53,094 nt of DNA from Pelagibacterales bacterium SAG-MED31 (GCA_014653715.1 JACWEB010000004.1:1-53094); one strand, 5' to 3'. Shown: positions 37,432 to 47,974, numbered from the stretch's first letter. Notes: generated by a model from the letters alone, not told the origin. Numbers and translations: made by a program.

Positions 37432-38724
37432 ATGACTTTAGAGGAATTAAATATCTTTGTCACCACCCAAGCTAATGTTGGTATGGAAGCTTATTATTGG
37501 TGGTGTACTGGATTTATGATTATCATCCATGTTGGGTTTCTAATGTATGAAGTTGGTGCAACAAGAATGAAGAATGCAGTTTCTTCAGGAGTTAAAAACT
37601 TGTTAGCTTTTGCATTTATGATACCAACTTTTTGGTTATTTGGATGGTGGATCTACTTAGTAATGTATAATGGTTTTATTCCATCTGATTCTGGTTATGG
37701 AGCTACTTATGGTCTACCATGGGATGTATCTATGGGACCTATGCTGAGTGATCAAGCAACCGGCGTATTCTGGGCAGCATTTACTTTGTTTGCTTGTACA
37801 ACTGCATCAATTTTTTCAGGTGCTGTTATTGAGCGAATAAGAATTAGTGCTTTTGTTTTTCTTGCAGTAATCTTAGGATCTGTTGTTTGGATCTGGGGTG
37901 CTGCTTGGGGATGGCATGGTGCAGGATGGTTAGTAGTTAACTGGGGGTATCATGATGTTGCTGCAGCAGGTGTGGTACACACTATTGCAGGCTTTTTCGC
38001 ATTTGGTGTTTTGCTGAATTTAGGTCCAAGAATTGGAAAATACAATGAAGATGGATCTGCTAATGAAATTGAGGGACACAGTTTAGTTTCTTCATTTGTT
38101 GGTCTCCTGATGCTTATAGTTGGTTTCTTTGGTTTTTTAGGCGCTTGTCTAATTTGGGGAGCTTCTGACTTAGGTGGATGGACCAATATCTATGGAGCTC
38201 CTGCTACATTATCTTCATTTGCATTCAACACACTTATGGGCTTAGCCGGAGGAATGATTGGTGCTTTTTGGTGGAGTAAAGGTAATCCATTTTGGATGAT
38301 GTCTGGAGGTCTAGCAGGCATATTTATTTGTGCTGCTGGTCTAGATATATGGTATCCAGGGTTTGCATTTGTTTTAGGTATTATAGCTGGATGTGTGGTC
38401 ATCCCTGCAAATAACTGGCTCCATAATACTTTTAAAATAGATGATTGTGTAGGAGCTGTTTCTATTCATGGTGTTTGTGGATTTTTAGGGGTTGTTGTAG
38501 TAGGTATTTTTGCTGCAGGATTTCCTGGACCTGAGGGAATACCTCCGACATCATTTTTAGGTCAGCTAATTGGAGCAATAGTAATGCTATTGGTTGGTTT
38601 TATTCCAGGATATGGCTTATCTTTTATAATGAAATCAATGGGTTGGTTAAGAGTTCCTGATGAGGTTCAAGCTGCTGGTATTGACAGTGCTGAACTAAAT
38701 TTAAGAGCTTACGCCGATAAATAA
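37432..38724 (+). CDS. amt: Ammonium transporter (Amt family)
   Basis: 11-TM-like protein; VVWIWGAAWGWHGAGWLVVNWGYHDVAAAGVVHTIAGFFAFG; DDCVGAVSIHGVCGFLGVVVVG. Confidence 0.93.
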   Translation: MTLEELNIFVTTQANVGMEAYYWWCTGFMIIIHVGFLMYEVGATRMKNAVSSGVKNLLAFAFMIPTFWLFGWWIYLVMYNGFIPSDSGYGATYGLPWDVSMGPMLSDQATGVFWAAFTLFACTTASIFSGAVIERIRISAFVFLAVILGSVVWIWGAAWGWHGAGWLVVNWGYHDVAAAGVVHTIAGFFAFGVLLNLGPRIGKYNEDGSANEIEGHSLVSSFVGLLMLIVGFFGFLGACLIWGASDLGGWTNIYGAPATLSSFAFNTLMGLAGGMIGAFWWSKGNPFWMMSGGLAGIFICAAGLDIWYPGFAFVLGIIAGCVVIPANNWLHNTFKIDDCVGAVSIHGVCGFLGVVVVGIFAAGFPGPEGIPPTSFLGQLIGAIVMLLVGFIPGYGLSFIMKSMGWLRVPDEVQAAGIDSAELNLRAYADK

Positions 38725-38743
38725 GTAAAGAAAGGAATTTATT

Positions 38744-38917
38744 ATGAATTCATGGCCGGGACCAGAAAATAGTTGGGAAGGTGTTGATGCTTATTTTACA
38801 TGGGCTGACTCACCTGGAATGCTTGTTTTTATTGTTCTTGTAATGTGCGCTATAATGATTGGTATCATTTGGTCAGCAGCAAGACATGAGAGCGACGTAG
38901 CTGACAAGCATAAGTAA
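38744..38917 (+). CDS. 57-aa single-TM small membrane protein, absent from the supplied ORF track
   Basis: MNSWPGPENSWEGVDAYFTWADSPGMLVFIVLVMCAIMIGIIWSAARHESDVADKHK; GGA RBS; 19 bp after amt stop. Confidence 0.75.
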   Translation: MNSWPGPENSWEGVDAYFTWADSPGMLVFIVLVMCAIMIGIIWSAARHESDVADKHK

Positions 38918-38928
38918 ATTATTAAATA

Positions 38929-38950
38929 AAGGGCAGGTATACCTGCCCTT
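38929..38950. terminator. Hairpin-forming perfect palindrome AAGGGCAGGTATACCTGCCCTT
   Basis: 22-bp perfect palindrome immediately after the microprotein ORF; only a short T tract. Confidence 0.65.
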
Positions 38951-38958
38951 AAAAACAC

Positions 38959-39126
38959 ATGAATTATTTAGTTGTTCAATCTTTTTTTGAAAATATTTTT
39001 TCTTTAGTTTTAGAGTACAGAATAGCTTTAGGAATATTTTGGTTTGTTTTTTTTGGATACTTTCTATGGAGGTTATCGAAAAAAGATAATGATTTTGTTT
39101 TGAAAGATTTTTTTAAGAAAAAATAA
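38959..39126 (+). CDS. Small (55-aa) predicted membrane protein
   Basis: MNYLVVQSFFENIFSLVLEYRIALGIFWFVFFGYFLWRLSKKDNDFVLKDFFKKK. Confidence 0.45.
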   Translation: MNYLVVQSFFENIFSLVLEYRIALGIFWFVFFGYFLWRLSKKDNDFVLKDFFKKK

Positions 39127-39128
39127 AT

Positions 39129-39374
39129 TTATTTTTTATTTAAAAAGGAAATTATAAATAGGTATATTAAACTTAACATTCCACAAAATACTGAGGCAAA
39201 AAAAATTGTACTAAGTGTAAAAAATAACACAGATAGATTTTCTATTTTGGAAAAAAAGATCGGTGTGTTTAATGTTTGATCAACAAAACACATAAAAGTA
39301 ATTACAAAAAAAGCTAAAAGAAAGCTTCTTTTATAATACTTAGACCAGTTTTCCCCAAAAAATCTTATATTCAT
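39129..39374 (-). CDS. Small predicted membrane protein
   Basis: 81-aa ORF with two hydrophobic segments, no overlapping gene. Confidence 0.5.
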   Translation of the reverse strand: MNIRFFGENWSKYYKRSFLLAFFVITFMCFVDQTLNTPIFFSKIENLSVLFFTLSTIFFASVFCGMLSLIYLFIISFLNKK

Positions 39375-39484
39375 AAATAGATATTATATCATATAAAAAT
39401 TTGTTAAAATAATTTAATTATAAAATTATCTAGACTCTTCTTGAGTTTTAGAAATGTTTTTTACTTATAGATTTTAAAATAAAT

Positions 39485-40330
39485 ATGAAAGCAATAGCAC
39501 TTAACATATCGGCATGGATGCTTTTACCATTTATGGATGGATTGGCTAAATTTTTAAGTCAAGATATCCATTTTTTGCAAGTTGTGTGGGGTAGATATTT
39601 TTTTATGGCTTTTTTTAGTATAATTATTACTTTTATATTTTTTAATAGACATTTTAATTTTCCAAAAGGGATTCAAATTCAAATTTTTAGAAGTCTATTT
39701 TTATTTTTATCTACAGTATTTTTTTTCTACGCTATCTCTGTAATATCATTACCTGAAGCTTTAACTCTTGCATTTATCTCTCCCATTATAGCCACCATAC
39801 TATCTGCTATAATATTAAAAGAAAAAGTAGGTCCTAGAAGATGGATAGCGGTTATCATGGGTTTTGTTGGAGTTTTATTTGTCATTAGACCAGGTTTTAA
39901 TGAGATTAATTTAGCTACTGTCGCTGCAGTTGGTGCAGGTGCTTGTTATGCATTTTATATAATTAGCACTAGAAAATTATCGTCTATCGATAGTCCTTTG
40001 ATGACTCTTATTTTTACGGGATTATCAGGAGCTATTGTAATTTCATTAATTGTCCCATTTTTTTGGACCTGGCTTTCGTTATCTCAGTGGTTATTGTTAA
40101 TTTCTCTTGCTGCCATAGGAACACTAGCTCATTTTTTACTTATTCTTTCTTTAAACTATGCTGAAGCATCAAAGTTGGCACCTTTAGCTTATTCTGAAAT
40201 TATAATGAATGTAGTAATTGGATATTATTTTTTTGGAGACTTTCCAAATCAGTGGATTTGGATTGGACTTTCAATAATCATTGCCAGTGGCGTATATATT
40301 TCGTTAAGAGAGAATAAAAAAAATAGATAA
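39485..40330 (+). CDS. EamA/DMT-family transporter
   Basis: Repeated 5-TM pattern; PLAYSEIIMNVVIGYYFFGDFPNQWIWIGLSIIIASGVYI. Confidence 0.85.
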   Translation: MKAIALNISAWMLLPFMDGLAKFLSQDIHFLQVVWGRYFFMAFFSIIITFIFFNRHFNFPKGIQIQIFRSLFLFLSTVFFFYAISVISLPEALTLAFISPIIATILSAIILKEKVGPRRWIAVIMGFVGVLFVIRPGFNEINLATVAAVGAGACYAFYIISTRKLSSIDSPLMTLIFTGLSGAIVISLIVPFFWTWLSLSQWLLLISLAAIGTLAHFLLILSLNYAEASKLAPLAYSEIIMNVVIGYYFFGDFPNQWIWIGLSIIIASGVYISLRENKKNR

Positions 40331-40342
40331 TTAGTTATTGCT

Positions 40343-41191
40343 ATGAGTAAAAGTGCGCAAGGTTTATTATGGACATTTTTTGGGGTAATTATTATTAGTC
40401 CTGACAGTCTTCTAATACGTTTATTAAATCTGACAGATTATAGTTTAATTTTTTATAGAAGTTTTTTTCCTGCAATAACCTTACTATTATTTATTTTTTG
40501 GTCTTATAAGAAGGAAACATTTAATGCGTTTCTCTTAATTGGGATCCCAGGCATTATATATGCTGTATTTTACGCAATAACTCATATTTGCTTTGTGTAT
40601 GCCATTCAATATACATCAGTTGCAAATACTTTAGTTATTGTAGCTGGCGCTCCTATTTTTGCTGCTTTATTTTCAATGCTATTTTTAAAGGAAAAACCAA
40701 CTTTATTTACGTGGATTATTATCATAGTCGCATTAGTAAGTATGTTTACGATAGGGTGGGGAAGTTATACCTCAACAGGTATTTTTGGAGATTTCATGGC
40801 ACTTATAGTCGCTATATCAATGGGCTCAAGTGGAGTATTAGTTAGATATTTTAGAAAAATAGACCTTGTTCCTGCTTGTTTACTGGGCTGTTTAATCGCA
40901 GGTTTGTATTCTCTTCCTTTTGAAATAGAATTTAATCTCAATTGGACACAAATTTTATATCTTTCATTAATGTGTTTTATAATGCTCCCCGTTCCTTTCA
41001 TTGTATTAACAATAGCACCTAGATATACACCTGCATATCAGGTTTATCTTATATTTTTACTTGAGAGTGTTTTTGGTACAGCTTGGGTATGGGTAGTTAT
41101 TAATGAAGTGCCATCTTTAAATACTATTATTGGAGGATTTACGCTTCTATCTTCAGTATTAATATATACGGTCATAGAGACAAGAAAGTAA
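40343..41191 (+). CDS. EamA/DMT-family transporter
   Basis: 10-TM DMT pattern; tandem with previous gene. Confidence 0.8.
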   Translation: MSKSAQGLLWTFFGVIIISPDSLLIRLLNLTDYSLIFYRSFFPAITLLLFIFWSYKKETFNAFLLIGIPGIIYAVFYAITHICFVYAIQYTSVANTLVIVAGAPIFAALFSMLFLKEKPTLFTWIIIIVALVSMFTIGWGSYTSTGIFGDFMALIVAISMGSSGVLVRYFRKIDLVPACLLGCLIAGLYSLPFEIEFNLNWTQILYLSLMCFIMLPVPFIVLTIAPRYTPAYQVYLIFLLESVFGTAWVWVVINEVPSLNTIIGGFTLLSSVLIYTVIETRK

Positions 41192-41232
41192 AATTTAATT
41201 GAAGAATGAATAAAATTTAAATATATTTTTTT

Positions 41233-42324
41233 ATGGATTTTTTTTTAGATGAAAATGGATTTTTGACTTCAAATCATATTAATTTTAAAAATTTCTCAAT
41301 CCACCCTCTTTGGTTACGTGAAAGATTAAGCAGTGAAAATTATTTAGATCAAAATAATTATCAGAGATTATATGAACCGTCTTTATTGGATCCAGATATA
41401 AAATTTTTAAAATATGTAATAGAAGATAATTTTTTAAAAATTGAATTTACTGATAATTCAAAAGGAATTTTCTCAATAGAGTCTCTAATCAACGCATTGT
41501 ATTCAAATGATATAATTCCTGAAAAAAAACCATGGAAAAATGATTTCAATACTTTACCAATATATGACTTTAGATCTCTAAATGATGACAAATATTTTTC
41601 TAAATTACTCTCTAATTTTCAAGAGTTAGGTTTTGTAATAGTTAATAATACATCAACCGAAGAAGGTACTGTTATTAAATTTGCAGAAATGTTTGGTCCA
41701 ATTAGAACTACAAATTTTGGTAAACATTTTGATGTAGTGTCAAAGCCCAAAGCAAATGATTTAGCTTATACAAGTCTTGGCATTAAAGCACACACTGATA
41801 ATCCATATAGAAAGCCTATGCCCGGTATTCAAATATTACATTGTATATCTAATGAGGCAAAAGGAGGAGATTCGTCTTTAGTTGATGGTTTTGCTGTTGC
41901 TGAATATTTAAAAGTAAATGAACCAGAAATGTATGAAGTTTTAACCACTACAAATGTCTTATTTAAATTTGTTGATAAGGATATTATTTTAGAGAACTAT
42001 GGTAAATTAATTGAATTAGACCATAATAACAAATATCTACAGAGTAGATTTAGTGGAAGATTAGATTACGTACCTTATGCAGAGCCACTGCATTTAGAAA
42101 AATTTTATGCAGCACGAAAAAAACTCTACCATTTATATGAGTCTGAGGAATTTGAATTAAATTTTCGTCTTGATAGCGGTATGTTAATGATGTTTGATAA
42201 CATGAGAGTTCTTCATGGGAGAACTGAATATAATGTTAATACAGGCTTTAGACATTTACAAGGTTGTTACATTGATCATGATTCAACTGAAGGCAAGCTA
42301 AGAAGATTAAAATCAAGTTTATAA
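41233..42324 (+). CDS. Gamma-butyrobetaine dioxygenase/TauD-like Fe(II)/2OG oxygenase with DUF971-like N-terminus
   Basis: HPLWLRERL; KAHTDNPYR (HxD); MLMMFDNMRVLHGRTEY; GFRHLQGCYID. Confidence 0.85.
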   Translation: MDFFLDENGFLTSNHINFKNFSIHPLWLRERLSSENYLDQNNYQRLYEPSLLDPDIKFLKYVIEDNFLKIEFTDNSKGIFSIESLINALYSNDIIPEKKPWKNDFNTLPIYDFRSLNDDKYFSKLLSNFQELGFVIVNNTSTEEGTVIKFAEMFGPIRTTNFGKHFDVVSKPKANDLAYTSLGIKAHTDNPYRKPMPGIQILHCISNEAKGGDSSLVDGFAVAEYLKVNEPEMYEVLTTTNVLFKFVDKDIILENYGKLIELDHNNKYLQSRFSGRLDYVPYAEPLHLEKFYAARKKLYHLYESEEFELNFRLDSGMLMMFDNMRVLHGRTEYNVNTGFRHLQGCYIDHDSTEGKLRRLKSSL

Positions 42325-42337
42325 CCTTATAGTTGTT

Positions 42338-43510
42338 TTATTTAATTACTGGGATTTCCCTAGGTGTTCTTTTTGTTATTAGTTCAGCGCCATCTTTATG
42401 AATTATGATATTTTCTTCATGAACTATCATTTTTCCTTCTTCATATTCTATTCCAGGTTCAATTGTTAACACCATATTTTCTTTTATTACAGTTTTATCT
42501 TCAGGGCGATGGGAGGGTGGTTCTGTTAGTTGCAAACCAAGACCATGGCCTAGTCTTCCGACATTATTTCCTAGTGCACCACCTTCCTCTAAAATACTAT
42601 TCATTGAATTAAATACATCAAAAGTCGAGTTCCCTGGTATTGCTGTTTTAATTCCTACTTCAGTTGCTTGCCATAAAATCTCATGCACTTTTTCGATATC
42701 ACTGTTTGCAGATCCAAAAGCAAAATTTCTATTAAAGTCACAAAAATATCCATCAAAAGTTGAACCAGTATCTATAAAAAGAATGTCACCGTTGTTTAAT
42801 ATACGATCAGATGGCCCACATACTATTTGGGAGACACCACCTAGTCCAGATATGCCAGGCATAAATGGCACATTATCAGCGCCTCTTTTTAGTATATCAA
42901 TTTTCAATTTATTTACTGCGTCTCTCTCAGAATTTCCAATTGATAATTTTGATGGAAGATCGTTATAAGCATCACTTGCAATTGAGCATATAAATTTAAT
43001 ACGTTCAATTTCAGCATCTGTTTTTATCATTCGCATATCCCAAATGGCATCAGAACCATCAATTATATTTGTGATGGTAATATCCTGTAATTTAAAAAGA
43101 TCTCTAATAGGCATTCTGATTGTCATTTCTTTGCCAAATTCAGCACCAATTTGACCATGATTTTTAGGTAAATCATCAAGAGTTGACTTTGCTAATAAAA
43201 TCCCCTCATCTTCTTGCCTTGGAGAAGGCCAGGATTTAATTTCATCTAACCAAGTTTTTTTAAACTCAGATTCTCCAATTTCTGGAACAATTGCAATAGG
43301 TTTACCTGATGCTGGCACAACTAGAAACCAGGACCTTGTAGGACTCTCCCAAAATTGAGAGTTATATCCAGTAAAATAACGAATATTCTGAGGTGTAGTT
43401 AATAGAATACCATCTAATTTATAACTCTTCATAATTTTTTGAGCTCTTAGTAAGCGCTGTTCAAACTCTTGTTCTAAAAAGCCTCTTTCAGGAGTAATTT
43501 TATTATTCAT
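42338..43510 (-). CDS. M24-family metallopeptidase/creatinase-fold hydrolase
   Basis: Metal ligand pattern ILFIDTGSTFDGYFCDFNR, GRLGHGLGLQLTE, LTIEPGIEY, HEENIIIH. Confidence 0.85.
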   Translation of the reverse strand: MNNKITPERGFLEQEFEQRLLRAQKIMKSYKLDGILLTTPQNIRYFTGYNSQFWESPTRSWFLVVPASGKPIAIVPEIGESEFKKTWLDEIKSWPSPRQEDEGILLAKSTLDDLPKNHGQIGAEFGKEMTIRMPIRDLFKLQDITITNIIDGSDAIWDMRMIKTDAEIERIKFICSIASDAYNDLPSKLSIGNSERDAVNKLKIDILKRGADNVPFMPGISGLGGVSQIVCGPSDRILNNGDILFIDTGSTFDGYFCDFNRNFAFGSANSDIEKVHEILWQATEVGIKTAIPGNSTFDVFNSMNSILEEGGALGNNVGRLGHGLGLQLTEPPSHRPEDKTVIKENMVLTIEPGIEYEEGKMIVHEENIIIHKDGAELITKRTPREIPVIK

Positions 43511-43513
43511 ATT

Positions 43514-44986
43514 TTAACGAATATTAAATGGATCACTTAGTGGTTCAGTTGAAGTGCTAATCCAAGTTGTTTTGATATTAGAATAATCTTTCATTACTTC
43601 TAAACCTGACTCTCTTCCATAGCCACTATTTTTAAAACCACCAAAAGGAGCAACTGGTGAAATTAATCTGTAGGTATTAACAAATACAATTCCTGCTTGA
43701 ACAGCTTTTGATACTCTCATTGCTATACCATTATTTTCAGTAAATATTCCAGCTGCTAATCCAAAAGTGTTGTCATTCATTAATTTAATAACCTGATCTT
43801 CATTTTTAAATTTCATGACAGATAGTACAGGTCCAAACAATTCATTTTCTGCAGCAGGTAAATTATGATTATCACATTCAATAATTGTGGGTTCAAAATA
43901 GTATCCATTTTTAAAATCACTAGCCCTATTGCCTCCTGTAATTATTTTCCCACCTTGCTTTTTTGTTTGTTTAATTTTTTCTTCAATATTTGTTAATTGA
44001 TTATATGTTGCAAGTGGGCCTAATTGAGTAGTAGTTGATAATGGATCACCAATTTTAATAGCTTCAGTTCTATTTTTTAATTCTTCTAAGTAGTCTTGAT
44101 AAATATCTTCTTGTAAATATAGTCGCGAACCAGCAATGCAACTTTGACCACTAGCTCCAAAAATACTCGCCATTATACCATTAATAGCATTATCTTTTCT
44201 TGCATCTTTAAATACAACAACTGGGCTTTTTCCTCCAAGCTCAAGGGATAATTGTGATAAATTTTCTGCAGAATTTTTAACGATATGTTTTGCAGTGTGC
44301 ACACCACCAGTAAATGCAATTTTATTTATTTTGGGATGAGAGGTAAGAATTCTGCTACAAGTATCTGCATAACCAGTAATGATATTTACAACACCTTTAG
44401 GCAATCCTATTTTATCAATTATTTTTGCAAATTCTAATAATGGAGTTGGGGCAATTTCTGATGCTTTAATTATAATTGTATTACCCATTGCTAACGCTGG
44501 AGCAAGTTTAACAGCAGTAAGAAACATTTGTGAATTCCAGGGAATGATTGCTGCAACTATACCAAGCGGGACTCTACTAGTAAAAACATGCATATCTTCT
44601 TTATCTATTGGCAGAGTTGATCCTTCTATTTTATCTACTAATCCAGCATAATAGTAATAGTATTCTGCTATATAGTTTGCTTGAAATTTAGTTTCTTTAA
44701 ATAATTTTCCTGTATTTTTTGTTTCAATTGTTCCTAGTAATTCCGCTTTCTCTTTAATTTGATCACCAATTGACCTTAAGTATTGGCCACGTTTGTAAGG
44801 TAAAACTTTTGACCATTCTCCATTAAACGCATTATATGCTGACTCAACAGCTAAGTTGACTTCAAATTCTTCTGCTGCCGTAATTTCAGCAAACTCTTTT
44901 TCAGTGGATGGATCGATAGTTTTAAAAGAGTTCTCTGATTTTGATTCTACAAATTCTCCATTAATATAATTTTTAAATTTTTGCAT
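43514..44986 (-). CDS. Aldehyde dehydrogenase
   Basis: IPWNSQMFLTAVKLAPALAMGNTIIIKASE; LELGGKSPVVVF; GASGQSCIAGSRL. Confidence 0.92.
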   Translation of the reverse strand: MQKFKNYINGEFVESKSENSFKTIDPSTEKEFAEITAAEEFEVNLAVESAYNAFNGEWSKVLPYKRGQYLRSIGDQIKEKAELLGTIETKNTGKLFKETKFQANYIAEYYYYYAGLVDKIEGSTLPIDKEDMHVFTSRVPLGIVAAIIPWNSQMFLTAVKLAPALAMGNTIIIKASEIAPTPLLEFAKIIDKIGLPKGVVNIITGYADTCSRILTSHPKINKIAFTGGVHTAKHIVKNSAENLSQLSLELGGKSPVVVFKDARKDNAINGIMASIFGASGQSCIAGSRLYLQEDIYQDYLEELKNRTEAIKIGDPLSTTTQLGPLATYNQLTNIEEKIKQTKKQGGKIITGGNRASDFKNGYYFEPTIIECDNHNLPAAENELFGPVLSVMKFKNEDQVIKLMNDNTFGLAAGIFTENNGIAMRVSKAVQAGIVFVNTYRLISPVAPFGGFKNSGYGRESGLEVMKDYSNIKTTWISTSTEPLSDPFNIR

Positions 44987-46053
44987 TAAACCTCAAATAT
45001 AATTTTATCATCATAAAATTTACTCATATTTATTTTCCAATTTTGATAATTATTAGAGTGAATTAGTGAAACAGTAAATCCTCCAAAACCTCCTCCTGTT
45101 AGTCTTGCACCTTCTGCTCCAGACGATATTGATCTCTCAATGATAAGATCGACATCTTTTGTTGATGCTTCAAAATCTTCTGCGTATGATAGGTGACTTT
45201 CATTCATTAGTTTTCCAAATAATTTTATATCTGTATTTAATATACTTTGTTTAGCTTTGAGCACTCTATCATTTTCTGTAATTACATGTCTTGCTCTTTT
45301 TAAGATTAATTCATCATTTATTTTGTTTTTATAAAATTGATTAGGCTTGACTGAACCAAGGTATTCTACTCCAAGATATTGTTCAGCTTTTTTAAGTTGA
45401 TTATATCTTTCATTGTAGGCACTGTCTCTTAGATTCCTTTGAACTGCAGAGTCTACTAAGCAAAAAACCCAGTTTCTTGGTAGATCAATCAAATCATATT
45501 TTAAAGTTAAACAATCTAAAAAAAAAGCTTTTCTCGTAATACCGATTGAAGAGACCATTTGATCCATTATTCCTCCAGAAACACCAATATAATTTCGTTC
45601 AACTTTTTGCGCTAAAATTGCAATATGTTTTTTTGAATATTGTGATTTAAAAAAATTATTTAATGTTTTTAATATAGCTACACATAGGGCAGATGATGAT
45701 GAAATACCTCTACCCATTGGAATAGTTGATGATATAAAAATGTTTAAGTATGTATTTGGTATATATTTATTTTCATCATAAAATACAAATAGGCATCCTT
45801 TTACATAATCTATCCAATCAATATTTTTTGATTTAATAAAATCTGTAAAGTTTTTTTGCTCATTAAAGTTTTCAGAATAAACTTGATATATCTTTTTATT
45901 ATTTTGTGAAATTTGAATAGTAGTTTTAAAATTTAATAAAGATGGAAAAACATAACCACCAGTATAATCGGTATGTTCACCTATCAAATTTACTCTAGCA
46001 TGGGCGCTGTTAACAACTGAAGAATCTTCTTGAAATATATCTTCAAAACTCAT
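44986..46053 (-). CDS. Galactokinase-family GHMP kinase
   Basis: ARVNLIGEHTDYTGGYVFPS; IPMGRGISSSSALCVAIL; ARLTGGGFGGFTVSLI. Confidence 0.85.
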   Translation of the reverse strand: MSFEDIFQEDSSVVNSAHARVNLIGEHTDYTGGYVFPSLLNFKTTIQISQNNKKIYQVYSENFNEQKNFTDFIKSKNIDWIDYVKGCLFVFYDENKYIPNTYLNIFISSTIPMGRGISSSSALCVAILKTLNNFFKSQYSKKHIAILAQKVERNYIGVSGGIMDQMVSSIGITRKAFFLDCLTLKYDLIDLPRNWVFCLVDSAVQRNLRDSAYNERYNQLKKAEQYLGVEYLGSVKPNQFYKNKINDELILKRARHVITENDRVLKAKQSILNTDIKLFGKLMNESHLSYAEDFEASTKDVDLIIERSISSGAEGARLTGGGFGGFTVSLIHSNNYQNWKINMSKFYDDKIIFEV

Positions 46054-46081
46054 GATAAACTAAATATATAAATTATTGATA

Positions 46082-47944
46082 ATGGAAATACACTTAATTT
46101 TTACTAAAAATAATAAATTAAAACTATTTATTTTAAATAACCAATTTCAACATCGTGATTTTAAAATTTGTTTTTCTTTAGTTTATTCAATTCAGAGTAT
46201 TGAGGGAGGGGCTATTTTAAAAAAGATTGGCAGATATTATGAAATTCATTCTCATAAAAATGAAATAATTTTTTCATTACAAGAGCCTAGAATAGGCACT
46301 TATAATCTTTCTTGTGGTCCTGAGGGATTATTTATTTTAGATATGAATGATCAACAAATAGAGTGTAAAATTAATCCACTCAAATTTGAATATCCAATTT
46401 CACAAAAAGTATACTCTAATGATTATGAGATAAAATTTAATCCAATTATTCCTCTACCAAGAAAATTAAAATTAGAAAAAGAAACTATTCAAATTAAAAA
46501 TTTAGATTTTAAAATACCTATAAGTGAAAATGAATTTTTTGAAAATTTTAATAATATTTTAAAAACTTCAAATATTAATTTTAATTCTTCCAAAGGACAT
46601 TTAATAATATTTGAAAAACACAACTTTCAATCTGAAACGTACAAAATCTTGATTGATAAAAGTTCAGTAACAATTCATTACTCAGACTATGGAGGAAAAT
46701 TTTATGCAATAATAACACTTATTCAATTAGTTAACTTTTATAAAACCAATTTGCCTCTTGGATACATTCAAGACTCTCCGGTTTTAAATTGGAGAGGTAT
46801 GCATCTTGATTGTGCAAGGCAATTTTATTCTATTGAAGAAATAAAAAGACTCTTAGACTATATGAGTTATTTTAAACTTAATCGATTTCATTGGCATTTA
46901 ACAGATAATGAAGCTTGGAGAATTGAATTAAATCAATATCCAAACCTAACAAAAGTAGGTGCATTTCGAGGGTACAATGAAAAAATCCCTCCTTTTTATG
47001 GCACTGGTTACAAAAAAAGTGGCGGATATTACACTCGAAGTGAAGTTAAGGATTTAATTAATTACGCTAAAAGACGTAATATAGAAATTATGCCAGAGAT
47101 TGATTTACCTGCACATTCGTGGACCTTGCTCCAGATTATGCCTGAGTTACGTGACTTAACTTCTAATATTTCAGCGGAGGATGTGGGTAATTACCCAGAT
47201 AACACCATTAATCCCGCACTTGATGAAACTAATACTTTTTTAAAAAATATATTAGAGGAATTAAGTGAGATTTTTTCATTTAATACAATTCACGTAGGCG
47301 TTGATGAAAGACCTAAAGAGTCTTGGGAAGGTTCTCCAAAAGTAATTAAATATATGAAAGAAAATAACATCTCATCTTTTGATGAATTACAAGATGATTA
47401 TATGAATAAAATAATTTCTATTATTAAAAATAAACAAAAATTGACAGCGGCTTGGAACGAAGCAGCTCTTCCACCTCATAACGATATAGGATCTTCTGGT
47501 AGCGCAGGTAAAGTTGATAAATCCTGTATTATATTCGCTTGGGAACATCCACAGGTTGGAATAATGTCTGCAAAAAATGGATTTAAAACAGTCCTTTGCC
47601 CAGGTCAGAAAACCTACTTCGATATGGCACACAATAACTCTACTTTTGAAAGAGGTATTTGTTGGGCTTCTACTATAGAAGTAAAAGAAGTTTTTGAATG
47701 GCAGCCATTGAAAGAATATGAACTTAAAGAAATTGAAAATGTATTAGGAATACAAGGCCAGCTTTGGTCTGAAACGATAACAGATAAAGATTATTTTGAT
47801 GAAATGATTAACCCTCGTCTTGCAGCACTTGCTGAAATTGCTTGGTCCTCAAAAGCACAAAGACCTTGGAGTGAATTTAGATCATCTCTAATTCATAATG
47901 TAGATTTTTTATCAAAATTGGGGTGGAAGTTTCATAATTTTTAG
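46082..47944 (+). CDS. Beta-N-acetylhexosaminidase (GH20)
   Basis: LNWRGMHLDCARQFY; FHWHLTDNEAWRIEL; EIMPEIDLPAHSW; HVGVDERP. Confidence 0.9.
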   Translation: MEIHLIFTKNNKLKLFILNNQFQHRDFKICFSLVYSIQSIEGGAILKKIGRYYEIHSHKNEIIFSLQEPRIGTYNLSCGPEGLFILDMNDQQIECKINPLKFEYPISQKVYSNDYEIKFNPIIPLPRKLKLEKETIQIKNLDFKIPISENEFFENFNNILKTSNINFNSSKGHLIIFEKHNFQSETYKILIDKSSVTIHYSDYGGKFYAIITLIQLVNFYKTNLPLGYIQDSPVLNWRGMHLDCARQFYSIEEIKRLLDYMSYFKLNRFHWHLTDNEAWRIELNQYPNLTKVGAFRGYNEKIPPFYGTGYKKSGGYYTRSEVKDLINYAKRRNIEIMPEIDLPAHSWTLLQIMPELRDLTSNISAEDVGNYPDNTINPALDETNTFLKNILEELSEIFSFNTIHVGVDERPKESWEGSPKVIKYMKENNISSFDELQDDYMNKIISIIKNKQKLTAAWNEAALPPHNDIGSSGSAGKVDKSCIIFAWEHPQVGIMSAKNGFKTVLCPGQKTYFDMAHNNSTFERGICWASTIEVKEVFEWQPLKEYELKEIENVLGIQGQLWSETITDKDYFDEMINPRLAALAEIAWSSKAQRPWSEFRSSLIHNVDFLSKLGWKFHNF

Positions 47945-47974
47945 TGTTAAGTTTTTAAAAATAAGAGGATTGAG

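Noticed and set aside
37950-38402. Two Pro-rich minus-strand ORFs antisense to amt
   Set aside because: Composition mirrors the Gly/Trp-rich amt sense frame; shadow ORFs.
42338-43510. M24 protein as the DMSP lyase DddP
   Set aside because: Has a canonical M24 metal-ligand pattern and no DddP-specific feature I can identify; left as a generic M24 hydrolase.
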